22,608 nucleotides of DNA from Hyphomicrobiaceae bacterium (GTDB lineage: Bacteria > Pseudomonadota > Alphaproteobacteria > Rhizobiales > Hyphomicrobiaceae). The notes under the pieces were generated by a model. The model was given only the letters and a program-made list of their open reading frames with translations, searched no databases and was not told the DNA's origin. Within the stretch, counting starts at the first letter, position 1. The number at the start of each line of letters is the position of its first letter. The stretch covers positions 1 through 22,608 of the forward strand of contig JAFMSC010000012.1 of NCBI GenBank assembly GCA_017353825.1, read 5' to 3'. Positions 7,308-15,700 of this stretch are shown piece by piece. The position numbers and the translations under genes were made by a program.

Positions 7308-8552
7308 CTACCTAGCCTGGCGACTGCTGCGCACCACGTTCTGCCGCTCGAGTCCCTCAAGCTCGCCCTCGCTCAGGCCGAGCCAGCTCCCCAGCACGTC
7401 GGTCGTGTGCTGTCCCAGCAGTGGTGCCGCCGTCACCGCCGGCGGCGCGCCGTTGTGGCGCACAGGCCAAGCCGGCATGCAGTAATCCTTGACCGTGGGG
7501 TCGTCCATGACCTGCAGGATGCCGCGCTCGCGGAACGTGGGCTCCTCTGCCAATTCCTTAGTGTCGAGCACGGCGCCCGCGGGAATGCCGGCGGCGCCCA
7601 GGCGGCGCATGGCCTCGTGCTTGTCGTGCTCGCGCGTCCAGGCGGACACCAACGCATTCACCTCCTCCTCACGCGCGTGGCGTGCTTCGGGCGTGGCAAA
7701 GCGCGGATCGCCGATCAGCTCCTCGTGGCCCAGCACGGCCAGCAGCCGCTTCCAGTGCTCGGGGTTGGTGCGGCTCGTGTAAACGTATACGTAGTCGTTG
7801 GGACCGCCGCCCTTGCAGGGATAGATGCCGCACGGCGGGTTGGCGCCCGACACCGACTCGGCGCCCGCGCGCTGCACCGGACCGCCGCGCAGCGCCTGCG
7901 CCGCGAAGGCGAGGCGGATGTAATGCAGCATGGCGTCCTGCATGGCCACCTCGACGCGCTGGCCCTTGCCCGTGCCCGTTCTCTCAAACAGTGCGCCGAG
8001 GATGGAGATGGCGAGCAGCATGCCGGTGCCGGTGTCGCCGAGGGTGGGGCCGGGCTTGATGGGCCGGCCGTCGGGCTCGCCGCTGATGGACATGACGCCG
8101 CCCGTAGCCTGGGCAATCATATCAAAGGCCAGGTTGTCCTCGTAGGGGCTGCCGGCGCCGAAGCCCTTGACTTGGGCGTAGACGATGCCGGGATTGAGCT
8201 TGGAGATTGCCTCATAGCCAAAGCCCAACCGCTCGATGGCGCCCGGCGCGAAGTTCTCCACGAACACATCGGCCTTGGCCGCCAGATCAAGCACGAGTTG
8301 CTTGCCGGCGGGGCTTTTCAGGTCGACGGCCAGCGACTTCTTGTTGGCGTTGAAGATAAGGAAATAGAACGAAGCACCTGGCCCGGCCAGGATCGCTCGA
8401 CCGGGGTCGCCGCCCTTGGGGTTCTCCACCTTGACGACCTCTGCGCCCAGCCATGCCAGCGCCTCGGTGCAAGACGGCCCGGCCTCGAACTGCGACAGGT
8501 CCAGCACTCGCACCCCCGCAAGGCACGCAAGCGGCTTGCCCATGGAAGGCAT
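7308..8552 (-). CDS. Family III (CaiB/BaiF) CoA-transferase, formyl-CoA transferase-like
   Basis: A 414-residue family III CoA-transferase, the usual length. The N-terminus has VLDLSQFEAGPSCTEALAWL followed by GAEVVKVE, close to the corresponding region of formyl-CoA:oxalate CoA-transferase. Then come NANKKSLAVDLK, ADVFVENFAPGAIERLGFGY and the nucleophile segment AFDMIAQATGGVMS, with Asp144 as predicted catalytic aspartate, then GDTGTGM. The enzyme moves CoA between carboxylic acids through an aspartyl-CoA thioester in the cytoplasm. The ATG at 8552 was chosen with GGGAG upstream; ATGs at 8606 and 8543 are alternatives. The same-strand lyase gene follows after 105 bases, paralleling the frc/oxc pairing. 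The acids used are not determined by sequence. Confidence 0.88.
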   Translation of the reverse strand: MPSMGKPLACLAGVRVLDLSQFEAGPSCTEALAWLGAEVVKVENPKGGDPGRAILAGPGASFYFLIFNANKKSLAVDLKSPAGKQLVLDLAAKADVFVENFAPGAIERLGFGYEAISKLNPGIVYAQVKGFGAGSPYEDNLAFDMIAQATGGVMSISGEPDGRPIKPGPTLGDTGTGMLLAISILGALFERTGTGKGQRVEVAMQDAMLHYIRLAFAAQALRGGPVQRAGAESVSGANPPCGIYPCKGGGPNDYVYVYTSRTNPEHWKRLLAVLGHEELIGDPRFATPEARHAREEEVNALVSAWTREHDKHEAMRRLGAAGIPAGAVLDTKELAEEPTFRERGILQVMDDPTVKDYCMPAWPVRHNGAPPAVTAAPLLGQHTTDVLGSWLGLSEGELEGLERQNVVRSSRQAR

Positions 8553-8806
8553 GGCGTTTGGGCTCCCGGTCTTCCGTCTTTGTTGGCCCGATTTAACAGC
8601 GATCATGGCGGCAAGCGCAACGGCGCACTGCGCAGACCAGCCCTCATAACGAGGAGCAGCACGCCGAGCCCTTCATCGCCGATCATCCCCGGGGCCGAGA
8701 CGCAGTCGAGGCCATCCGAGACCTCTTGAGACGGGCCGGAACCTTGCGAGCTCTCGCTGCTCGCGTTCTGTTCGCATCGCGCCGTCCGCATAAGGGGTGG
8801 CAGCCG

Positions 8807-9868
8807 TCACACCGTCGCCACCGGCGTCACCGGCGAGCCGACGGCACCGGGCAGGCGCAGCGGCGGTGCGGTGAGCAGGAAGCGGCTGCGATTGTTGGCG
8901 CGCAGCCAGTCGGCGAGCTCGGAGAGGCGCCACAGCTCGCCCAGGTTCACGCCGGTGCGAAACAGGCAGTGCTGGTGCAGCGGCAGGGCAGCGCACTGCC
9001 CGGGCCGGAGGGGCAGGTTGAGGATCTCCACGGCGTAGTTGTCAGAAATCAGGGCCACCAGCTTGGTCTCAGTGATCCACTGCTGCAGGCGCACATCGCC
9101 GCCGTCGAGGCCGGTGCAGCTTGTGCGCAAGGTCTCAGCGTCAGGCGTCCTGCCGCCCTCCAGGATCACCTCGTCGAAGCCGGTGCGGATGAGTACGAAA
9201 TCGCCCGCCTCAACGGTGATGCCGTCGGCGGCCATGACGCGCATGAGGTCATCGTACCCCACCGCGTGCCGCCTGCGGCCGTAGTGGGCATAGAGGTCGA
9301 TCATCACCGCGCGGCCCTGTAGCGCCTTTGCCGCCATGTTCTCAACGCCCAGCGCCCTTGCCGCGGAGGTGCTCCTCGCTTCCATGAGGGTGCCCGGCAG
9401 CGCGCCGGCCTCCTTGGCGTCGATCGGGCCGGAGAAATAGCCCGCGCCTGGGTATCCGTTGTAGAACACCGGCTCGGGCACGCCGTCGCCGTCGGCGTCG
9501 AACAGGGATCCGACGTGGGCGAGGCCGTCCCACTGTGTCGAGTACTGCAGGTGCAGGATGGCAAGGTCGTCGTTGATCACGTCGACCATGCCTGGTGTCT
9601 CGTGCTCGACGCGGAACAGCCAGTTGGGCTTGTCCCCGCGCACCGTGGGGCGAACCAGCGGCGGGTGCCGCCGCGGGTTCAGCGCGTTGCCGCCGGGATA
9701 GTCGAGTGGCAGCGAGAGGCAAAACGTGCGCCCCTCCTTCACCTCGGCAATGCCCTCTTTGACCTTCTCCGCCGTTACCTCGTTCATGCGCCCGAGCTGG
9801 TCGCCGGGCCCGTAGTCGCCCCACGTCGAGCCCTCCGGCCTTTGCGTCCAGCGCTTCGCCTCCGACAT
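8807..9868 (-). CDS. Cyclase family protein (putative metal-dependent hydrolase, kynurenine formamidase superfamily)
   Basis: A 353-residue protein that fits the larger form of the cyclase family (PF04199), whose members hydrolyse cyclic amides, formamides or related bonds using a bound metal. Landmarks are STWGDYGPGDQLGRMN at the N-terminus, LSLPLDYPGG, YSTQWDGLAHVGSLFD (His118, Asp124), AVMIDLYAHYG, GDFVLIRTGF and PLHQHCLFRTGVNLGE. The small-enzyme motif HxGTHxD is altered here, with leucine where the second histidine would be. The ATG at 9868 has GGAGGAG just upstream. It leads a same-strand series with the CoA-transferase (254-base gap) and lyase, so it may act on a precursor in the same pathway; that link is inference. 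No signal peptide is seen. Confidence 0.85.
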   Translation of the reverse strand: MSEAKRWTQRPEGSTWGDYGPGDQLGRMNEVTAEKVKEGIAEVKEGRTFCLSLPLDYPGGNALNPRRHPPLVRPTVRGDKPNWLFRVEHETPGMVDVINDDLAILHLQYSTQWDGLAHVGSLFDADGDGVPEPVFYNGYPGAGYFSGPIDAKEAGALPGTLMEARSTSAARALGVENMAAKALQGRAVMIDLYAHYGRRRHAVGYDDLMRVMAADGITVEAGDFVLIRTGFDEVILEGGRTPDAETLRTSCTGLDGGDVRLQQWITETKLVALISDNYAVEILNLPLRPGQCAALPLHQHCLFRTGVNLGELWRLSELADWLRANNRSRFLLTAPPLRLPGAVGSPVTPVATV

Positions 9869-9883
9869 GCCGCTCCTCCCGCG

Positions 9884-9925
9884 TAAGGTGTCAGACCCTC
9901 TGGGCCCTCTCGGTCCGACACCTTA
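9884..9925. repeat. 14-bp inverted repeat with a TCAGACC core
   Basis: Arms at 9884-9897 (TAAGGTGTCAGACC) and 9912-9925 (GGTCCGACACCTTA) are complementary except for one position and enclose a 14-base loop containing GGGCCC. The element ends a few bases upstream of the Shine-Dalgarno sequence of the cyclase gene. The GTCAGACC core also occurs in the palindromes at 19982-20073, suggesting a dispersed REP-like sequence. A hairpin in the cyclase mRNA leader is an alternative role. Confidence 0.75.
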
Positions 9926-10002
9926 CTGCGCGGGTAGCGTCCGCGCACTTCCCTCCTGACGGCCAAGCCGCGATGCCAGACCCGGAGGGCAGACGCCTAC
10001 CC

Positions 10003-10405
10003 TCATCCATCACATGGTTGGCGATCGGGCCGGCGTTCTCGAACACCAGGGTCATCTTGAAGTCGTCGTAGGCGGCGAGCGGACCGCGTCAGGCCGATCA
10101 GAACGAGACTCGGACCGTCGCCGTAAAGCGACAGCACCTCGCCAGTTGGAACGGCGAAGGCCGCGTGGCCCTTGCCCCGCCCCGTCGAGCTCCCCTTCGC
10201 TGCGCTGGGCGTCGAGGCGGACACGCGCCGGTCGGGGCCGCCGCTGGCGTTCTTGACGGTCATGAAGATGCGGACAGGTGGCATCTCTCGTCGATGCCGG
10301 GGTCCAAGGGTGGACGATCTCGAGCCCCTTCTTGTCGTGGCTGTGGGCTGCTGCCGGCATCGCCAGGAAGGCCGCGGCCAGCAGCATGAACAAGCATCTA
10401 AGCAT
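10003..10405 (-). pseudogene. Decayed copper chaperone PCu(A)C gene
   Basis: Reading leftward from an ATG at 10405, a clear signal peptide (MLRCLFMLLAAAFLAMPAAA) is followed by HSHDKKGLEIVHPWTPAS, the typical start of mature PCu(A)C proteins. The frame then changes and continues VRIFMTVKNASGGPDRRVSA, matching the conserved YMTIKN...DRLV region. Near 10080 it changes again to AAYDDFKMTLVFENAGPIAN, the usual C-terminal strand. The central Met/His copper-ligand segment is also damaged: around VLSLYGDGPSLVLIGL the expected His and Met are absent. PCu(A)C proteins deliver Cu(I) in the periplasm, for example to cytochrome c oxidase. With at least two frame changes and lost ligands, this copy is unlikely to work. 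It follows the remains of an outer-membrane protein gene on the same strand. Confidence 0.8.
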
Positions 10406-10476
10406 CGTGGGGATCCTTGTGGGCTGGCGGCCGCTCAGGCCCGCTGCTGAGGGCCGGGGTCAGCGCTTGAACCAGC

Positions 10477-11010
10477 CTAGAAGTTGATGGCCGCACCGAT
10501 CAGCACTCGCCGGTCGGGCTCAGCCGGCACTCCGTCGAGCTCGTTAACGACCGGCACGCCCACGGACAGGAAGGCCGACCACTTGGCGTAAAAGACGCAG
10601 CCCCGACGACAGCAGCACAACGTTGCCGCCCGAGTTGGGGTCCGCGATGCCCGCGATCACCTCGCGCGCATGCCACTCGCCGTTGAGCTCCAACACAAGG
10701 TCAAGCGCCGCGCCGTTGAAGGCGGCGTGCGGCCTCTCCGCTTGATCGTTGTCGAGCGCATTCTCGTGTGCATGTTCGTGCGCATGGCCTTGGGCCGCCG
10801 TGGTACATGGGCTCGGGCAGCGCGCGGAAAGCGCATGGGGTCCCACAGCCCACCCAGGCCTCCGATCAGGCGGTACGAGACAGCCGCATTGTACTCGAAG
10901 TGGTCACCGAGGTTGGTGTGCTGCGCCCCCTCGCTAGGTCTTGCTGTTTCAGGCCCGGATCCGACCTGGGCCCGCACAGGGGCCTGAAACCGCCCATCAG
11001 AGCCACCCAA
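10477..11010 (-). pseudogene. Decayed outer-membrane beta-barrel transporter gene with a His-rich loop
   Basis: Three segments in different frames read as one outer-membrane barrel protein resembling the Phenol_MetA_deg/transporter type. First, around 10930-10870, NLGDHFEYNAAVSYRLIG. Second, around 10790-10590, HAHEHAHENALDNDQ, then FNGAALDLVLELNGEWH and GGNVVLLSSGLRL. Third, ending at a TAG at 10477, KWSAFLSVGVPVVNELDG and finally VLIGAAINF, with the terminal phenylalanine typical of outer-membrane barrels. The alternating strands and frame changes indicate a pseudogene. The N-terminal part is not recognisable, so the right boundary is approximate. The histidine-rich loop and the adjacent copper chaperone remnant suggest a former metal-related operon; this is inference. 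Confidence 0.68.
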
Positions 11011-11106
11011 GCGGCTTGATGGCCGTTATGACCGATGCTCTCGGCCATGGAATCTGCGCCGCGTGGACCTGCTGGTGGTTTCCCGTCCGACCTCATGGCC
11101 ATGTGG

Positions 11107-11162
11107 CCCCTCAGTTGGCCCGTCAGCTGGCCCGTCAGTTGGCCCGTCAGTTGGCCTGTCAG
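11107..11162. repeat. 12-bp tandem repeat, four units plus a partial fifth
   Basis: Units at 11107-11118, 11119-11130, 11131-11142 and 11143-11154, with part of a fifth to about 11162, have the consensus CCCGTCAGTTGG. The units differ by single bases. On the minus strand one frame reads repeated TDGP, but no credible gene contains it. It lies upstream of the decayed outer-membrane protein gene. Confidence 0.85.
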
Positions 11163-11605
11163 CGTTGGTCAGCCCCCGACCACGAACCCTCGATCCTGGC
11201 GCGCGCGCAGCCCCGGGCGGACCGCGGCTTATAGGCCGAACCTTGTGCCTCGCCCGCTGTTGCAATGTTGTTTGGAAATCCGATGTCAGACCCCTTTCCT
11301 CTCACGGCACCCCTTTCTTCGGGCGAAGTCGGGAAGGAGCTGATCCAGGCGTGAGCCCGCTGCTGACACGGGGGTGTGCGCAAGCCGCCATGTTGCTGAC
11401 ACTTTCCGACGCGAGGACAAGCGCGTCCTTGCCAGCGGGTGCCTTGATGCCGTCTGGCGACGCCCGGGGATGCGTGCAAGGACATCACACTGACCGCTCG
11501 GTTTTGCTGAAGGGCTCCGGTCGCCGCTTGTCTAGGCTACCGCCCCTCCCATGTTAGTGCCACAAACTCCTCTCATCGCCACCAGTCCTCCGTCACAGCC
11601 CCGTC
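11163..11605. other. Gene-free interval upstream of the RND efflux genes
   Basis: About 440 bases with no supportable coding region on either strand. It separates the divergent decayed metal locus from the efflux adaptor gene and must hold the efflux promoter if the operon has its own, but I see no convincing -35/-10 pair or operator. One half of the TCAGACCCC palindrome occurs at 11285-11294. Confidence 0.45.
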
Positions 11606-12769
11606 ATGAAATTCCGCTTCGTCATCACCGGCATCCTGGCTGCCGCATTCGTTGGAGCCCTCTACTGGTTCAATTTCTTGTTCAAGCCGAACCTGATCAA
11701 GACCATCATCTCCTCGCAGGTGCCGCCGCCGTCTACCGTCACGTCGGAGGCCGCCAAGACCGAGCAATGGATCGAGCAACTCGCCTCGATCGGCACACTC
11801 ATCTCCTCGCACGGCGTCGACGTGACCTCCCAGGTCGCCGGCATCGTAACGGAGGTGTATGCCGCCAGCGGCAGCGACATTGAGCAGGGCGGACCCCTTG
11901 TCCAGCTCGACGTGGCGGTGGAAGCGGCCGACCTCGCCAGCGCCAAGGCGACACTGGCGGAGGCCGACGTGGCCTTCAAGCGCCAGATCGACCTCATCGA
12001 AAAGCGCGTCACCTCGGAAGCCAACGTTGACACCGCGCGTGCCAAGCGCGACACCGCCCAGGCCGCCGTCGCCAAGATCGAGGCCGTGATCGCGCAGAAG
12101 ACCATCAAGGCGCCGGTCACCGGCCGGCTCGGCATCCGCAAGGTGGAGCGCGGCCAGTACGTCTCGCCGGGCATGACCCTCGTCACCCTGCAGGCGCTCG
12201 ACCCGATCCGGGCGGACTTCCCCATGCCGGAGCAGGCGATCGGCAAATTGCGTGTGGGCCAGCAGATCGAGATCGCCGTCGATGCCTATCCCAGCAAAGT
12301 CTTCAAGGGCACCATCGAGTCCCTCGACGCGCGCGTGGCCCAGGATACCCGCACCCTGCTTGTGCGCGGCAGCCTCCCCAATCCGCAGCGCCAGCTGTTG
12401 CCTGGCATGTTCGCGAACATCACGGTGCTGGTGGGCGACGCCCGCCCGGTGGTGACGGTGCCGCGCACGGCGGTCACGTACAGCCTCTACGGCGACAGCC
12501 TCTACGTCGTGAAGGCGCTCGATCAGCCGGCCGATGCCATCGCCGGCCAGGCCGCCGCCGCACCCAAGGACGGCGCCCGCAAGCTCGTGGCCGAGCGGCG
12601 CTTCGTGAAGACCGGCCAGGCCCGTGACGACCGCGTGGCGATCACGTCGGGCGTCGCGCCTGGCGACGAGGTTGTGACGACCGGCCAGCTCAAGCTCAAT
12701 CCGGGCGCCGCCATCCGCGTGGACAATGCCCAGCCGCTGGTGCGGCCGGAAGAACGGCCGAAGCAGTAG
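11606..12769 (+). CDS. RND efflux periplasmic adaptor (membrane fusion protein, HlyD/AcrA family)
   Basis: A 387-residue adaptor that would link the inner-membrane pump encoded next to an outer-membrane channel. An N-terminal membrane anchor (about residues 5-27) is followed by the first half of the lipoyl-like domain (GVDVTSQVAGIVTEVYAASG), a short helical hairpin rich in Ala, Lys and Glu, and the second lipoyl half (IKAPVTGRLGIRKVERGQYV). The beta-barrel region includes DPIRADFPMPEQ and QDTRTLLVRGSLPN, and the membrane-proximal part ends near residue 375. This layout is typical of MexE/AcrA-like proteins. The anchor lacks the lipobox cysteine of many AcrA homologues. The pump gene starts 28 bases downstream, so the pair forms an operon. 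No outer-membrane channel gene or regulator is adjacent. Confidence 0.93.
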   Translation: MKFRFVITGILAAAFVGALYWFNFLFKPNLIKTIISSQVPPPSTVTSEAAKTEQWIEQLASIGTLISSHGVDVTSQVAGIVTEVYAASGSDIEQGGPLVQLDVAVEAADLASAKATLAEADVAFKRQIDLIEKRVTSEANVDTARAKRDTAQAAVAKIEAVIAQKTIKAPVTGRLGIRKVERGQYVSPGMTLVTLQALDPIRADFPMPEQAIGKLRVGQQIEIAVDAYPSKVFKGTIESLDARVAQDTRTLLVRGSLPNPQRQLLPGMFANITVLVGDARPVVTVPRTAVTYSLYGDSLYVVKALDQPADAIAGQAAAAPKDGARKLVAERRFVKTGQARDDRVAITSGVAPGDEVVTTGQLKLNPGAAIRVDNAQPLVRPEERPKQ

Positions 12770-12797
12770 CCGCTCGCTAGCTGGATTCGGGGGTCAC

Positions 12798-15700
12798 ATG
12801 CGGTTTACCGACATCTTCATCCGCCGGCCGGTGCTCGCCAGCGTATTGAGCCTGCTCATCTTGCTGGTAGGGCTCGCTTCCGGGTTCAGCTTGCAGGTCC
12901 GGCAGTTTCCGAAGCTTACCAATACCAAGATCACCATCACTACAGCCTACCCCGGCGCCAATGCCGACGTGATCCGGGGCTTCATTACCACGCCCATGCT
13001 GCAGGCTGTGGCGAGCGCCGAGGGCATTGACACGCTCACCTCCAAGTCGGTCCAGAACGTCTCCACCATCGAGCTCAACCTGCGCCTCGATGCCAACGCC
13101 GACCGGGCGGTCTCGGACGTGCTCTCCAAGATCCAGCAGGTCAAGGCCCTTCTGCCCCGCGAATCGCAGGACCCGATCGTCGTCCGGCAGACCGGCGACC
13201 CGATCGCGCTGATGTACATGTCGTTCAACAGCACGGTGATGATGGGTTCGCAGATCACCGACTACCTGATCCGCGTGGTGCAGCCACGCCTGCAGACCAT
13301 CGACGGCGTTGCCAACGCCCAGGTGTTCGGGGCCCAGACCTTCGCCATGCGCGTTTGGCTCAACCCGGACAAGATGGCCGCGCTCGCCATCACGCCGATC
13401 GATGTGCGCAATGCTCTCGCCGCCAACAACTTCGTGACCGCCGCGGGACAGGTGAAAGCCGACTTCGTCCAGACCACCATCAATGCCGAGACCTCGCTCA
13501 GCGACCCAGCGGCCTTCGCCAAGCTGGTGGTGGCGCAGCGGGGCGACGCGCTGATCCGGCTTGACGACGTCGCCGCCATCGAGCTGGGGCCCGAGAGCGC
13601 CGACGTTTCCACGGCCTTCGATGGCCAGAAGGCGGTGTTCATCGGCTTGTTCGCCAATCCCACGGCCAACCCGCTCACCGTCATCGCCAAGGTGCGCGAG
13701 GCGTTCCCCGACATCCAGAGCCAGCTGCCGCCCGGCCTCGAGGGGGCCATCGCCTACGACGCCACCAAGTTCATCGAGGCCTCCATCAAGGAGGTCGTGA
13801 CCACCTTGTTCGAAGCCGTACTGATCGTGGTGGGCGTGATCTTCCTGTTCCTCGGCAATCTGCGCTCGACGCTGATCCCGATCGTCACCATCCCGCTGTC
13901 GCTCGTCGGCGTCATGTTCGCCATGCTGGCGGTGGGCTTCTCCATCAACCTGCTCACGCTGCTGGCGCTGGTGCTGGCCATCGGCCTCGTTGTCGATGAC
14001 GCCATCGTGGTGGTGGAGAACATCCACCGCCACATCGAGGAGGGCATGGCCCCGATCGACGCCGCGCTGGCCGGCGCACGCGAGATCGCGGTGCCCGTCA
14101 TCTCCATGACCATCACGCTGGCAGCGGTCTACGCGCCTATCGGCTTCGTCTCCGGCCTCACCGGCGTGCTGTTCCGCGAGTTCGCCTTCACGCTGGCCGG
14201 CGCCGTGATCGTCTCGGGGATCATCGCGCTCACGCTGTCGCCGATGATGTCGTCGCGGCTGCTCAGGCCGCAGCATCACACCAGCCGTTTCGGGCGTGCG
14301 CTCGATGCCATCTTCGCCAGTCTGCGCCGGCGCTACGACCGGCGCCTCAACCGTACGCTGGAGCGCCGCCCCGTGACGCTTTTGGTGCTCATCGCCGTCA
14401 TGCTGGCGACCGGCATCATGTACACCACGACGCAGAAGGAGTTGGCGCCGGAGGAGGACCAGGGCGTGGTATTTGCCCAGGTGGAGGTACCCGCCGCCGC
14501 CAACCTCGATTACCTGGAGCAGGCCACCGCCCAGCTCGGACGCGTATTCGATACCGTGCCTGAGAAGGACCACCTCTTCACCATCCACGGCTTCCCCGAC
14601 ATCCACAAGTCCTTCTCGGGCCTGATCCTGAAGCCTTGGGACCAGCGGCACCGCTCGCAGAAGCAGGTGCTGGGAAGCCTGCAGGAGCCCGTCGCCGGCG
14701 TCGCCAACGCCCAGGTGTTCGCGTTCGGCCCGCCGTCGCTCCCAGGCTCGATCGGCGGCCCTCCGGTGCAGTTCGTGATCACCACCACCGCCGACTACAC
14801 GCAGCTAGCGCAGCACGCCGACAAGATGCTCACCGACGCGCGCAAGAGCGGCCTTTTCATCTTCGCCATCAGCGATCTCAAGTTCGACACGCCGCAGATC
14901 GAGCTGAAGATTGACCACGACAAGGCCAACCGCCTCGGCATCACCATGCAGGACCTTGGGGGGTCGGTGGCGACTCTTCTCGGCGGCAACTTTGTCAACC
15001 AGTTCAACCTCTATGGTCGCAGCTACAAGGTGATTCCGCAGGTGCCGCGCGACTTCCGCCTCACCTCGGATTGGCTGCAGCGCTACCAGGTGCGCACCGG
15101 TCCCGGCGGGCTGGTGCCGCTGGCAAGCGTGGTGTCCATCGAGCAGTCGGTGCAGCCCAACGCGCTCACGACCTTCCAGCAGCTCAACTCCGCCACGCTG
15201 TCGGGCGTACCGTTCCCGGGTCGCACCGTGGGCGAGGTGCTCGACTTCCTGAAGGCCAAGGCGGCCGAGAACCTCCCCTTCGGCTTCACCTACGACTTCC
15301 AGGGCGAGAGCCGGCAATACGTGCAGGAGGGCAGCACGCTGGTGCTGACGTTCGTCTTCGCGCTCGTCATCATCTACCTGGTGCTGGCGGCCCAGTACGA
15401 GAGCTTCCGCGACCCGTTCATCATCCTGATCGCGCTGCCCACGGCCATGTTCGGCGCGCTGCTGCCCATGAACATGGCCGGGCTCGCCAGCATCAACATC
15501 TACACCCAGGTTGGTCTCGTCTCGCTGATCGGGCTCATCTCCAAGCACGGCATCCTGATGGTGGACTACGCCAACCACCTGCAGGAGAACGAGGGCCTGA
15601 GCCGCCGCGAGGCGATTCATAAGGCGGCGGGCATCCGGCTGCGCCCGATCCTGATGACGACCGCCGCCATGGTGGTCGGTATGGTGCCGCTGTTAACCGC

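Noticed and set aside
7302..8729. 475-codon plus-strand frame opposite the CoA-transferase
   Set aside because: An antisense shadow; the minus strand encodes a complete family III CoA-transferase with its catalytic Asp.
2467..11010. Sequencing error as the cause of the frameshifted genes
   Set aside because: The frameshifts cluster in three small genes that also carry lost key residues, while large neighbouring genes are uninterrupted. Read data could still change this view for individual indels.
11107..11162. Tandem repeat considered as a CRISPR array
   Set aside because: The units are 12 bp and directly adjacent with no spacers, and there are no cas genes.
12777..14651. Long open frame (624 codons) on the minus strand opposite the RND pump gene
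   Set aside because: It is a GC-rich antisense shadow of an unmistakable RND permease; the translation is low-complexity (His, Asp, Gly, Arg-rich) with no domain.
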